From assembly GCF_028689845.1 (NCBI RefSeq), contig NZ_JAQVCH010000005.1:53147-117146 (forward strand): a DNA stretch of 64,000 bases. Reading direction: 5' to 3'. The DNA is from Flavobacterium sp. (lineage in GTDB: Bacteria; Bacteroidota; Bacteroidia; Flavobacteriales; Flavobacteriaceae). The notes under the pieces are model-generated. The model ran no database searches, had not been told where the DNA came from, and was given only the letters and a program-made list of their open reading frames with translations. The position numbers and the translations under genes were made by a program. Shown in pieces: positions 9,717 to 17,750 of this stretch. Numbering within the stretch: position 1 is the stretch's first letter; every line of letters starts with the position of its first letter.

Positions 9717-10298
9717 TTACAATCTGTTTTTATTAATTTCGTCTTGTAATTGGCGTCCCAATTTCTGTTCTTTTTCTAAAGCTTTGTGCTTATAGTCTTC
9801 AAAATCAGTTTCTAATTTTTCTGCGTGACTTTTTTGTTCATTTGCGACTGATTTAGCACTTTTAAGTTGAACAAACAACAACAGTAAAACAAGTCCTAAG
9901 ACAGAGACAATTCCCCACATCAAATAATTGTAGTTGGTTTTACTCATCGTAGTTCCAAATAAATCAACATTATTTTGAGCCGTTTGCAATTCATTTAAAT
10001 TCGCTTGTGTTGTTTTTAAGGTGTCGTTTAGTTTTGACACGATCGCTTGATGACTCTCTTTTTGTTTTTTTAAATCAACTAATTCCTTTTGGTATTGACG
10101 AACAGAATCCGTGCTGCTTTTTTTAAGTTGTAATAAATAGTCTTTTTTTACCACTTTATACTCTTGAAAATTGTTTGACTTTTGCATAACATAATCAAAC
10201 TGCTCGTTTAAAGTACCGTTACTTTTTCCTTGGCTATTTTCTTGAGCAAAAGCTAAGGAGGTTATTGAAATCAAGAGGAAAACTATATAATTTTTCAT
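9717..10298 (-). CDS. Exported or membrane-anchored coiled-coil protein of unknown function
   Basis: 193-residue protein with a signal peptide (MKNYIVFLLIS, ending SLAFAQ), a charged coiled-coil region of about 95 residues, one transmembrane helix near residue 130, and a second coiled coil ending KLGRQLQDEINKNRL. The layout suggests a periplasmic coiled coil and a cytoplasmic coiled coil joined by one helix. The ATG at 10298 is chosen because it directly starts the signal peptide; 10340 would add 14 residues. It is convergent with, and 9 bases from, the saccharopine dehydrogenase-like gene. No catalytic motif is visible. Confidence 0.75.
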   Translation of the reverse strand: MKNYIVFLLISITSLAFAQENSQGKSNGTLNEQFDYVMQKSNNFQEYKVVKKDYLLQLKKSSTDSVRQYQKELVDLKKQKESHQAIVSKLNDTLKTTQANLNELQTAQNNVDLFGTTMSKTNYNYLMWGIVSVLGLVLLLLFVQLKSAKSVANEQKSHAEKLETDFEDYKHKALEKEQKLGRQLQDEINKNRL

Positions 10299-10465
10299 AA
10301 AAAACATCTCATTAAACTCGTTTATAAAAATTAGAGGCATAACAAATTTAATTTTTTTTGTTTAAGTATCCTAACTTATTATCGTTATCAGAAGTGCTTT
10401 TAGAAAAATAAATTACTTTTACCTATCAAAAATGAAAATTTTAGAACAATTTATAACTTTATTCC

Positions 10466-10473
10466 TATTTTTG
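10466..10473 (+). promoter_or_regulatory. -7 promoter element of the Lrp/AsnC gene
   Basis: TATTTTTG matches TAnnTTTG, 17 bases before the ATG. Confidence 0.55.
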
Positions 10474-10490
10474 ATTTAAAATAGAAACTT

Positions 10491-10961
10491 ATGAAAATTA
10501 ATTCTTTAGAAGTTGAAATAGATGGGATTGATAAAGAGATTCTTCGCGATTTGATGGAAGATGCTCGAAAACCTATTTTACAAATTGCAAATAAAATTGG
10601 CATTTCAGGAGCGGCCATTCACCAACGTTTACGTAAATTAGAAGAAGCCGGCGTGATTTCGGGTTCTAAATTCATACTTAATCATAAGGTTTTAGGCTAT
10701 AAAACGATGGCATTTATTGGAGTTTATTTAGACAAAGCTTCTAGCAATGCAGAAGCGGTGAAAGAACTAAAAAAAATTCCTGAAGTTTTGGAATGCCATT
10801 ATACCACTGGAAATTGGAGTATTCTCATTAAGATTATTTGTCGGGACAATGAACATTTGATGCTTTTGTTAAACAAAAAAATTCAACCAATTGACGGCGT
10901 TTCTCGTACGGAAACCTTTATTTCGTTAGACCAACAAATTGAACGTCAAATCCAATTATAG
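10491..10961 (+). CDS. Lrp/AsnC family transcriptional regulator
   Basis: 156-residue DNA-binding regulator. The N-terminal winged helix-turn-helix covers roughly residues 8-60 (LQIANKIGISGAAIHQRLR), followed by the beta-alpha-beta RAM effector domain (VLECHYTTGNWSILIKI) ending in a conserved terminal strand. Lrp-type proteins form octamers or dimers and respond to amino acids. The nearby saccharopine dehydrogenase-like gene is a plausible target, but this is inference. It is closed by a strong terminator at 11016-11052. Confidence 0.92.
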   Translation: MKINSLEVEIDGIDKEILRDLMEDARKPILQIANKIGISGAAIHQRLRKLEEAGVISGSKFILNHKVLGYKTMAFIGVYLDKASSNAEAVKELKKIPEVLECHYTTGNWSILIKIICRDNEHLMLLLNKKIQPIDGVSRTETFISLDQQIERQIQL

Positions 10962-11015
10962 AACAAAAACTTCGATTAAAGATTGTAAAAAAGTTCAAAA
11001 TGACAAAATAGCATA

Positions 11016-11052
11016 AAAAAACCCAAGCTCTTTTTACGGAATTTGGGTTTTT
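11016..11052. terminator. Intrinsic terminator after the Lrp gene
   Basis: Arms AAAAACCCAA and TTGGGTTTTT flank a 17-base loop, with A and T tracts on both sides. It can serve both the Lrp gene and the convergent metallopeptidase. Confidence 0.8.
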
Positions 11053-11072
11053 GAATTAGTTTCTTTTTTTTA

Positions 11073-11768
11073 TTAATCTCTTGAACCAAATACTTGCATA
11101 GCCCAGTAAATTAGAGAAGCTAAGGCTCCAATTGCTGCTACTAAATAGGTTCGTGCCGCCCATTTTAAGGCATCTTCTGCTCCTTCATATTCTTGTTGCC
11201 CCACCATATTTGCTTTTTTTAACCAAGCCAATGCCCGATTACTTGCGTCATATTCAACGGGTAACGTGACAAAACTAAATGCAGTAGCCAGCGACATCAT
11301 AACTAAACCTGCCACGGCTACATAAAATCCGATAGCACTACCAGAAGCTGCTCCTAAAATTAATCCGCCAATTACTAACCATTGTGACATTCCCGAAGAA
11401 ACACTCACGATTGGTACTAATTTAGAACGCATCGCTAACCATTGATAAGCGGTAGCATGTTGCACAGCGTGTCCAACTTCGTGTGCAGCTACGGCGGCGG
11501 CGGCGGCATTACGTTGATTGTAAACTGCTTCACTTAAATTTACAGTTTTATCCACCGGATTGTAGTGATCTGTTAAACGACCGGGTGTAGATATCACTTT
11601 GACATCGTAAATTCCGTGATCATTCAACATATGCTGAGCAATTTCTGCTCCACTCAATCCGTTTCGCAAACTTACTTTGGAATAAAATTCAAATTTTTTC
11701 TTCAATTTTGAACTAACCAACCAGCTCACTAAAGCGATGGCTCCTAATAAAATATAATATCCAATCAT
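11073..11768 (-). CDS. YugP-type membrane zinc metallopeptidase
   Basis: 231-residue membrane-bound neutral zinc metallopeptidase of the YugP family. It has an N-terminal membrane helix, the zinc motif HEVGH at residues 96-100, further membrane helices at about residues 118-165, and a C-terminal helix. The conserved block GRLTDHYNP(V)DKTVNLSE precedes the active site. The substrate is unknown. It lies downstream of leuS on the same strand, but a strong hairpin at 11886-11930 separates them. Confidence 0.9.
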   Translation of the reverse strand: MIGYYILLGAIALVSWLVSSKLKKKFEFYSKVSLRNGLSGAEIAQHMLNDHGIYDVKVISTPGRLTDHYNPVDKTVNLSEAVYNQRNAAAAAVAAHEVGHAVQHATAYQWLAMRSKLVPIVSVSSGMSQWLVIGGLILGAASGSAIGFYVAVAGLVMMSLATAFSFVTLPVEYDASNRALAWLKKANMVGQQEYEGAEDALKWAARTYLVAAIGALASLIYWAMQVFGSRD

Positions 11769-11885
11769 AGCATTTTTGTTTTAAACTAACTAATAGCAAA
11801 AGGCATTCCAAACTCAGGAAATGACATCTTGACATTTATATATTATACGTAAATTTCTAAAAAAGTTACAAAAAGGAAGTAAAAA

Positions 11886-11930
11886 AAACCGCAGATTCAC
11901 AAATTTTAAAAATAACTGTGAAGCTGCGGT
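11886..11930 (-). terminator. Terminator of leuS
   Basis: Long inverted repeat: AACCGCAGATTCACA (11886-11900) pairs with TGTGAAGCTGCGGTT (11916-11930) with one mismatch. An A tract at the low-coordinate end gives a U run on the minus strand. Confidence 0.8.
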
Positions 11931-11949
11931 TAAAGAAAAAAACAAATTT

Positions 11950-14900
11950 CTATCCTACCAAATTTATGATTTTTCCTGGAACAATTATGATTTTTTTAGG
12001 CGTATTTCCCGCCAATTGAGCAATGGTTCGTTCATCTGCCATGATGATTTCTTCAATTTGAGCAGCGGTTAAATCTAAAGGTAATTTCAACGTAAAACGC
12101 ATTTTTCCATTGAAGGAAACAGGATATTCTTTTTCTGATTCTACTAAATATTTTTCTTCAAAAATTGGGAAATCTACTTTAGAAATAGAGCCTTCATAAC
12201 CTAATTGTTTCCATAATTCTTCAGCAATATGTGGTGCATAAGGCGAAATTACAACAGCTAAAGGTTCTAAAATTGCTCTATGATGACATTTTAAAGTGGC
12301 TAATTCATTCACACAAATCATAAATTGGGAAACCGAAGTATTGAAAGAGAAATTCTCAATATCTTCTGTCACTTTTTTGATGGTTTTATGCAACGATTTA
12401 TACATTTCAGCGGTTGGTTCGTCATTGGTTACATTTAATCCGTTATCATCAAAATACAATCTCCATAGTTTTTTTAGGAAACCAAAAACTCCTGTAATTC
12501 CTGCAGTATTCCACGGTTTTGCTTGTTCTAAAGGTCCTAAAAACATTTCATACAAACGCAACGTATCGGCTCCATATTCATTACAAATTTCATCAGGATT
12601 GACGACGTTATATTTTGATTTAGACATTTTTTCTACTTCGCGACCAACGATGTATTTTCCATCTTCTAAAATGAATTCAGCATCTTTATAATCTACATAT
12701 AATGGATGATTTTTGAATTTTTCTATATCTAATTCATTTGTAATATCATTAATTACAGCTAAATCAACGTGAATTGGTGCTACATTTAGTGATAAAATTT
12801 CGTTATTTGAATCTAAATCTGCAATAGATGAATTTAAAATAGAAAAATCATTTCTTCTATTAAATGACAATAACAATTGTTTTTTAACCCCAGTATTAAA
12901 AATTGCCTTCTTTTTATCTCTCAACCAAGCTTCATTAGAAATCGAAGAGTTAAAAATTTCATTTTGATACTTTAAATCAATATAAGTTATAGATTCTAAT
13001 CTATAAACAAAAGCACTCATTCCCAAAATCATTCCTTGATTAATCAACTTTTTAAATGGTTCTTCTGTTGGTGCAAAACCTCTGTCTTTTAAGAATTTGT
13101 TCCAAAAACGAGCATACAATAAATGTCCGGTTGCGTGTTCGCTTCCTCCAATGTATAAATCTACATTTTGCCAGTAATCTAACGCTTCCTTGCTTGCAAA
13201 TTCTTCTTCATTTTGTGCGTCCATATAACGCATCCAATACCAAGAAGAACCAGCCCAACCCGGCATTGTGTTTAATTCTAAAGGAAAAATAGTTTGGTTA
13301 TCTATTAACTGATTACTAACTACTGAACACTGAACACTGTCCCAAGCCCAAACCGTTGCATTTCCTAAAGGTGGTTGTCCATCTTCTGTTGGTAAATACT
13401 TTTCTACTTCTGGTAATTCAATGGGTAAATATTTTTTGTCAATCATTTGTGGTAAACCATTCACATAATAAACCGGAAAAGGTTCACCCCAATATCTTTG
13501 TCTTGAAAAAACAGCATCACGCAAACGGTAATTTGTTTTTCCTTTACCTTGTTTTATATTTTCTAAAGCTTCAATGGCTTTTTTTGTTCCTTCTTTATAG
13601 CCTAAACCGTTTAAGAAATCGGAGTTTGTTAGTGTAAATCCTGTTTTTTCACCATAAGCAAAATCCACCCCGCCCGTTGGGCACCCCTCCAATGGAGGGG
13701 AATTTAAACTAAAAATATTTTTAATTTCAGGCATTCCGTTGGTTCCTTTGAAGAAATTTGCGAAAGCATAATCACGTTCATCACCACAAGGAACCGCCAT
13801 AACCGCTCCTGTGCCATAACCTGCTAAAACGTAATCACCAATCCAAACCGGAATGGGTTCTTTTGTAAAAGGATGTTCGGCATAAGCACCTGTGAAAACG
13901 CCAGAAATGGTTTTTACATCGGCCATTCGTTCTCTTTCTGAACGTTTTGCTGTGGCCAGAACATAAGCTTCAACAGCTTCTTTTTGTTCAGGCGTTGTGA
14001 TTTTAGCGACCAAATCGTGTTCTGGTGCTAAAGTCATAAAGGTTACTCCGAAGATGGTGTCGGGACGGGTGGTGAAAACTTCGATAAAATTTGTTTCAGG
14101 TTTAAAGTTTAAAGTTTCCTCAGTTTGCGAATCTTTACTAAACTTTGAACTTTGAACTTTGAACTTAACAGTTGCTCCAACACTTTTCCCAATCCAATTT
14201 CTTTGCGATTCTTTTAAAGATTCTGTCCAATCGATATCGTTTAAACCTTGTAACAAACGTTCTGCATAAGCTGAAATTCGCATCGACCATTGAGTCATTT
14301 TTTTACGAATTACAGGATGACCACCACGTTCTGAAACGCCGTTTACGATTTCGTCATTGGCTAAAACGGTTCCTAATCCTGGACACCAATTTACTTCTGT
14401 TTCTGCTAAATAGGTTAATCGATAGTGTAATAGTATTTTTTGTTGTTCGTCTGATGAAAAAGTGTTCCATTCATCTGCTGAAAAAGAAACGATATTGTCA
14501 TCACAAACTGCATTTACATTGGTATTTCCTTTCTTTTCAAATTCTTGAATTAACGTGCAAATACTTTCTGCTTTGTTGGAATCATTATTGTACCACGATT
14601 CAAATAATTGGATGAAAATCCATTGTGTATGTTTGTAATAATCAGCGTTTGAAGTACGCACTTCCCTATTCCAATCAAATGAAAATCCGATTTTATCAAG
14701 TTGTTCGCGGTAACGAGCAATATTTTCTTTAGTCGTTTTATCGGGATGTTGCCCAGTTTGAATCGCGTATTGTTCTGCTGGCAAGCCAAAAGAATCGTAA
14801 CCTTGTGGATGCAATACATTGAATCCTTTGTGCCGTTTGTAGCGAGCTACAATATCGGAAGCAATATAACCAAGTGGATGACCAACATGTAAACCTGCTC

Positions 14901-15039
14901 CAGATGGATAAGGAAACATGTCTAATACATAGTATTTAGGCAGTAGGTTTTGGGTAGTAGGTTGTTGGGCTGCAAATGTTTGGTTTTCTGACCAGTAGTT
15001 GCGCCAATAGGCTTCGATTTCGTTTGGATAATATTTCAT
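11950..15039 (-). CDS. leuS: Leucyl-tRNA synthetase with in-frame repeat insertions
   Basis: Class I synthetase charging tRNA-Leu. All core parts are present: PYPSGAGLHVGHPLG near residue 42 (HIGH motif), the CP1 editing domain with TTRPDT and GTGAVMAVPCGDERD, the WAGSSWYWMRYMD block, and KMSKS in VEKMSKSKYN near residue 807. At 1029 residues it is longer than the roughly 920-960 I expect for relatives. The excess lies at four places where the DNA is made of short repeats or palindromes (residues 25-35, 292-313, 447-456 and 567-577), plus an unusually polar stretch around residues 676-765. None breaks the frame or hits a catalytic motif. A further repeat lies in the leader. The gene is transcribed alone. 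Confidence 0.95.
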   Translation of the reverse strand: MKYYPNEIEAYWRNYWSENQTFAAQQPTTQNLLPKYYVLDMFPYPSGAGLHVGHPLGYIASDIVARYKRHKGFNVLHPQGYDSFGLPAEQYAIQTGQHPDKTTKENIARYREQLDKIGFSFDWNREVRTSNADYYKHTQWIFIQLFESWYNNDSNKAESICTLIQEFEKKGNTNVNAVCDDNIVSFSADEWNTFSSDEQQKILLHYRLTYLAETEVNWCPGLGTVLANDEIVNGVSERGGHPVIRKKMTQWSMRISAYAERLLQGLNDIDWTESLKESQRNWIGKSVGATVKFKVQSSKFSKDSQTEETLNFKPETNFIEVFTTRPDTIFGVTFMTLAPEHDLVAKITTPEQKEAVEAYVLATAKRSERERMADVKTISGVFTGAYAEHPFTKEPIPVWIGDYVLAGYGTGAVMAVPCGDERDYAFANFFKGTNGMPEIKNIFSLNSPPLEGCPTGGVDFAYGEKTGFTLTNSDFLNGLGYKEGTKKAIEALENIKQGKGKTNYRLRDAVFSRQRYWGEPFPVYYVNGLPQMIDKKYLPIELPEVEKYLPTEDGQPPLGNATVWAWDSVQCSVVSNQLIDNQTIFPLELNTMPGWAGSSWYWMRYMDAQNEEEFASKEALDYWQNVDLYIGGSEHATGHLLYARFWNKFLKDRGFAPTEEPFKKLINQGMILGMSAFVYRLESITYIDLKYQNEIFNSSISNEAWLRDKKKAIFNTGVKKQLLLSFNRRNDFSILNSSIADLDSNNEILSLNVAPIHVDLAVINDITNELDIEKFKNHPLYVDYKDAEFILEDGKYIVGREVEKMSKSKYNVVNPDEICNEYGADTLRLYEMFLGPLEQAKPWNTAGITGVFGFLKKLWRLYFDDNGLNVTNDEPTAEMYKSLHKTIKKVTEDIENFSFNTSVSQFMICVNELATLKCHHRAILEPLAVVISPYAPHIAEELWKQLGYEGSISKVDFPIFEEKYLVESEKEYPVSFNGKMRFTLKLPLDLTAAQIEEIIMADERTIAQLAGNTPKKIIIVPGKIINLVG
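13308..13340 (-). repeat. In-frame repeat D in leuS (CTGAACA type)
   Basis: Tandem 7-base units: on the plus strand ACTGAACACTGAACACTG at 13322-13339, preceded by degenerate copies. It encodes residues 567-577 of LeuRS, between the conserved blocks VWAW and PLELNTMPGW. Confidence 0.75.
13672..13700. repeat. In-frame double palindrome C in leuS
   Basis: Two adjacent hairpins: GCCC-GTT-GGGC (13672-13682) and CCCCTCC-AAT-GGAGGGG (13684-13700). It is strongly GC-rich against AT-rich surroundings and encodes residues 447-456 (PPLEGCPTGG) between KNIF and the GF.L.NSDFLNGLGY block. Confidence 0.8.
14101..14165. repeat. In-frame repeat B in leuS (AAAGTTT inverted repeat)
   Basis: Arms TTTAAAGTTTAAAGTTT (14101-14117) and, inverted, four AAACTTTG/GAACTTT-type units (14140-14165). 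It encodes residues 292-313 of LeuRS. The same family occurs at 28318-28368 and 40325-40384. Confidence 0.8.
14935..14967 (-). repeat. In-frame repeat A in leuS (AACCTACT type)
   Basis: Two 13-base units on the coding strand, AACCTACTACCCA and AAACCTACTGCCT. It encodes residues 25-35 (QQPTTQNLLPK), just before the conserved YYVLDMFPYPSG block. Confidence 0.7.
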
Positions 15040-15045
15040 TTTTTT

Positions 15046-15081
15046 AAGATGCTGAGTTTCTGAGAGGCTAAGTTGCTCGGT
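15046..15081. repeat. Tandem repeat E in the leuS leader
   Basis: Units GCTGAGTTTCT (15051-15061) and GCTAAGTTGCT (15067-15077) in a 16-base period. It lies between the leuS promoter box and the ATG, so it is part of the 5' untranslated region. Confidence 0.65.
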
Positions 15082-15098
15082 TTTTATATTTTAAAGGG

Positions 15099-15106
15099 CA
15101 AATTTA
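15099..15106 (-). promoter_or_regulatory. -7 promoter element of leuS
   Basis: Minus-strand TAAATTTG matches TAnnTTTG, 59 bases upstream of the leuS ATG. This implies a leader of about 55 bases that contains repeat E. Confidence 0.5.
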
Positions 15107-15195
15107 CGTTTATTGTACTAAAGTCAAAACTTTGACCGTTATAAACTGTGGTTTAACCAATTTCTTTTTTAATTTTACCCCTTAAAATCAATTAT

Positions 15196-16071
15196 ATGGC
15201 ATCATCATTTGAAAAATATCAGAAAAGAAGGCTTATTTCTTCCTACTTTTCTGTGGTTTTAAGTGTTTTTTTAGTTCTTTTTCTGTTGGGAATTTTAGGT
15301 CTTTTTATTGTTAATTCAAAGAAAATTTCCAATGATTTTAAAGAGCAAATTCCAATGTCGGTTTATTTTAAAGATACGGCCAAAGATAGCACACTCAAGG
15401 CTTTTGGTGCAATGTTAAAAGAATCTGCATTTGTAAAAACAGATACTTTTGTTTCTAAAGAAGATGCCGCTTCTAAACATAAAGATATTATTGGCGAAGA
15501 TTTTATGCAGTTTTTAGGATTTAACCCCTTACAAAATTCCTATGATATTCACTTAAAAGCAGATTATGTTCAGGCGGATAGCATCAAAACAATTGAACAA
15601 GATTTTAAAGAAAATAAATTCATTTCTGATATTGTTTATGACAAACATTTAGTGGATTTAGTAAATGACAATGTTAAAAAAATTACCTTTTGGATATTAG
15701 TCGTAACCGGATTCTTAGCAATCGTTGCGGTGTTACTTATTAATAGCTCCATGCGATTATCAATTTATTCCAACCGATTTATCATTAAAACGATGCAAAT
15801 GGTAGGAGCTACAAAATCATTTATTCGCAAACCTTTTATCATGCGAAGTATAAAATTAGGGATGATTGGTGCTTTATTATCTGATGCGGCCATCCTTGCT
15901 GTATTAGTTTACATCGATACAAATTTTCCTAAATTGGGGATTTTAGCAGACAAACCCATGATTGCCGCGGTGTTGATTGGCGTTTTACTTTTAGGGGTTT
16001 TGATTTCGTGGTTCAGCACCTTTTTTGCCACTCAAAAATTCCTTAATTTGCGAACCGACGATTTATATTAA
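15196..16071 (+). CDS. ftsX: Cell division protein FtsX
   Basis: ABC-transporter-like permease that, with the ATPase FtsE, links division to peptidoglycan hydrolase control. The 291 residues show the FtsX layout: a cytoplasmic N-terminus, helix 1 (about residues 18-42), an extracytoplasmic domain (about 45-165), then three helices separated by short loops, with the family motif IKTMQMVGATKSFIRKPF near residue 196. No ftsE is adjacent. It heads a same-strand cluster with DUF3098, a redoxin lipoprotein, uppP and truB. Confidence 0.93.
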   Translation: MASSFEKYQKRRLISSYFSVVLSVFLVLFLLGILGLFIVNSKKISNDFKEQIPMSVYFKDTAKDSTLKAFGAMLKESAFVKTDTFVSKEDAASKHKDIIGEDFMQFLGFNPLQNSYDIHLKADYVQADSIKTIEQDFKENKFISDIVYDKHLVDLVNDNVKKITFWILVVTGFLAIVAVLLINSSMRLSIYSNRFIIKTMQMVGATKSFIRKPFIMRSIKLGMIGALLSDAAILAVLVYIDTNFPKLGILADKPMIAAVLIGVLLLGVLISWFSTFFATQKFLNLRTDDLY

Positions 16072-16098
16072 TTTTTCTTTTTTCAAAAACCAGCAACT

Positions 16099-16344
16099 AT
16101 GAGTAGTAAAAACGAACAAAAACAAGAGTTTCTTTTTGAAAAAGTAAACTATAAAATTCTTTTAATTGGTCTTGCTATTATTGCCCTCGGATTTATTTTG
16201 ATGAGTGGCGGCGGCAGTGACGATCCAAAAGTATTTAGTGAGGCAATTTTCAACTTTCGTCGCATTCGTTTAGCTCCAACTGTTGTTTTAGCTGGATTTG
16301 GTGTGGTTATTTATGCTATCTTGAAAAATCCCATCAAAAAATAG
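16099..16344 (+). CDS. DUF3098 family membrane protein
   Basis: 81-residue protein with two transmembrane helices and the DUF3098 signature ILMSGGGSDDPKVF between them, followed by FNFRRIRLAPTVVLAGF. It is a small Bacteroidota protein of unknown role, typically found between ftsX and uppP. Its TAG stop shares its last base with the GTG start of the next gene. Confidence 0.9.
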   Translation: MSSKNEQKQEFLFEKVNYKILLIGLAIIALGFILMSGGGSDDPKVFSEAIFNFRRIRLAPTVVLAGFGVVIYAILKNPIKK

Positions 16345-16877
16345 TGGAGAGTATTCTATCACGATTGAAAGGCAACGCTATTATCTTGAAAAGTTATTTT
16401 TTGGTAGCCTTTGCAATTATTCTGTTTTTTGGTAGCTGTATTTCAAAAACCGAAGATCCTGTCATTACAAAAATCACCGCAGAAAATTACAAGAACCTTA
16501 CTCTAAATCTAAAAAAGAAAACAATTGTTCATTATTGGTTTTCATATTGTGAACCTTGTATAAAAGAAATGCCCGCTTTAGAAAAAATGGCATCAGAAAA
16601 CAATTTAGATGTACTTCATATAAGTGCTGACAAAAGTGACAGCAAAATGCAAGACAATCTGAGTACCGTTTTAAAAAAGCTTGAAATGAAAACATGTTAC
16701 ATTGTAGATTTTGAAGATTTATATCCGGGTGGCACAAAATTCATAGCAATACAAAGGGATTTTGCAAAAAAAGTCGGCTGGCCGTCCTTTGGTAGTCCGT
16801 ATTATATTCTTTTGGATAAAAATGGAAAGACAATTATTGCTGCTGATGAATTATCAAAAATAAAAGAAAAACTATAA
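16344..16877 (+). CDS. TlpA/redoxin-like lipoprotein
   Basis: Thioredoxin-fold protein, probably attached to a membrane facing the periplasm. It has a hydrophobic signal ending in a lipobox (FFGSC near residue 32), then HYWFSYCEPCIKEMP with the CxxC pair CEPC near residue 70, and the cis-proline region SPYYILLDKNGK near residue 151. It likely reduces disulfides or acts as a peroxiredoxin-like partner. Start: GTG at 16344, overlapping the previous stop by one base; a TTG at 16385 just before the signal is an alternative. In relatives I expect uppP to follow DUF3098 directly, so this gene may be an insertion in the cluster. Confidence 0.82.
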   Translation: MESILSRLKGNAIILKSYFLVAFAIILFFGSCISKTEDPVITKITAENYKNLTLNLKKKTIVHYWFSYCEPCIKEMPALEKMASENNLDVLHISADKSDSKMQDNLSTVLKKLEMKTCYIVDFEDLYPGGTKFIAIQRDFAKKVGWPSFGSPYYILLDKNGKTIIAADELSKIKEKL

Positions 16878-16938
16878 AAAGAAAGAAGTCATTACCAGTA
16901 GAAATGAACTAAAAACTGATACTGAAAAACTAAATTAA

Positions 16939-17745
16939 ATGGAATTATTACACGTCATACTCATCGCTATTATTGAAGGCTTAACGGAATATTTACCAGT
17001 TTCTTCAACGGCTCACATGATTTTTGTGAGTTCGTATTTTGGAATTCAAGAAGATGATTTTGTGAAGCTTTTTCAAGTTTCAATTCAGTTTGGAGCCATT
17101 TTAGCTGTTGTATTTTTATATTGGCGGAAGTTTTTTGACTTTTCAAAATTTCAATTTTATATTAAATTAGCTGCAGCGGTAATTCCAGCTTTAATTTTAG
17201 GAAAATTATTTGATGACAAAATCGATGCGGTTTTAGGAAACCCTATTCCAATTGCCATCGTGCTCATTCTTGGAGGTGTTATTTTACTTTTTGTAGACAA
17301 TCGATTTAAAAATCCAACTATCGTTAGCGAAGAACAAATCACGGTAAAGAAAGCCGTTATTATTGGTTTTTGGCAATGTTTAGCGATGATGCCCGGCACT
17401 AGCCGAAGTGCTGCTTCGATTATTGGCGGAATGCAACAAGGTTTAACCAGAGCAACGGCAGCCGAATTTTCATTCTTTTTAGCCGTTCCAACGATGTTAG
17501 CCGTCACCGTTTATTCCTTATTTTTAAAAACATACGAAGTCACACAATTAAAAGGATACGAACTTTTAGTACAAGGCAATAACATCAAGTTTTTTCTTAT
17601 CGGAAACATAATTGCCTTTGTCGTTGCCGTTTTAGCCATTAAACTTTTCATAGAAGTGATTAAAAAATATGGCTTTAAACCTTGGGGCTACTACCGAATT
17701 GTAGTTGGCATTTTATTACTCATCTATTTTTCCATAAATAAATAA
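16939..17745 (+). CDS. uppP: Undecaprenyl-diphosphatase
   Basis: Integral membrane enzyme (BacA family) that dephosphorylates undecaprenyl diphosphate, recycling the lipid carrier for peptidoglycan and glycan export. The 268 residues contain both signature regions: EGLTEYLPVSSTAHM near residue 14 and MPGTSRSAASIIGGM near residue 151, within about eight hydrophobic segments. The truB TTG start lies 5 bases after its stop. Confidence 0.96.
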   Translation: MELLHVILIAIIEGLTEYLPVSSTAHMIFVSSYFGIQEDDFVKLFQVSIQFGAILAVVFLYWRKFFDFSKFQFYIKLAAAVIPALILGKLFDDKIDAVLGNPIPIAIVLILGGVILLFVDNRFKNPTIVSEEQITVKKAVIIGFWQCLAMMPGTSRSAASIIGGMQQGLTRATAAEFSFFLAVPTMLAVTVYSLFLKTYEVTQLKGYELLVQGNNIKFFLIGNIIAFVVAVLAIKLFIEVIKKYGFKPWGYYRIVVGILLLIYFSINK

Positions 17746-17750
17746 TCCCA

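Noticed and set aside
9717..10298. Naming the coiled-coil membrane protein as a tRNA methyltransferase
   Set aside because: There is no SPOUT knot or SAM motif; the protein is a signal peptide, two coiled coils and one helix.
12700..13015. Possible frameshift or pseudogene region in leuS (polar stretch before the KMSKS motif)
   Set aside because: The frame stays open and returns to conserved sequence (EFILEDGKYIVGREVEKMSKS). This segment is variable in the lineage, so I treat it as a lineage insert, not damage.
14172..14615. Long open frame on the plus strand opposite leuS
   Set aside because: It is a shadow of leuS: composition is Leu/Phe/His-rich with no domain, promoter or conserved motif, and leuS is certain on the other strand.
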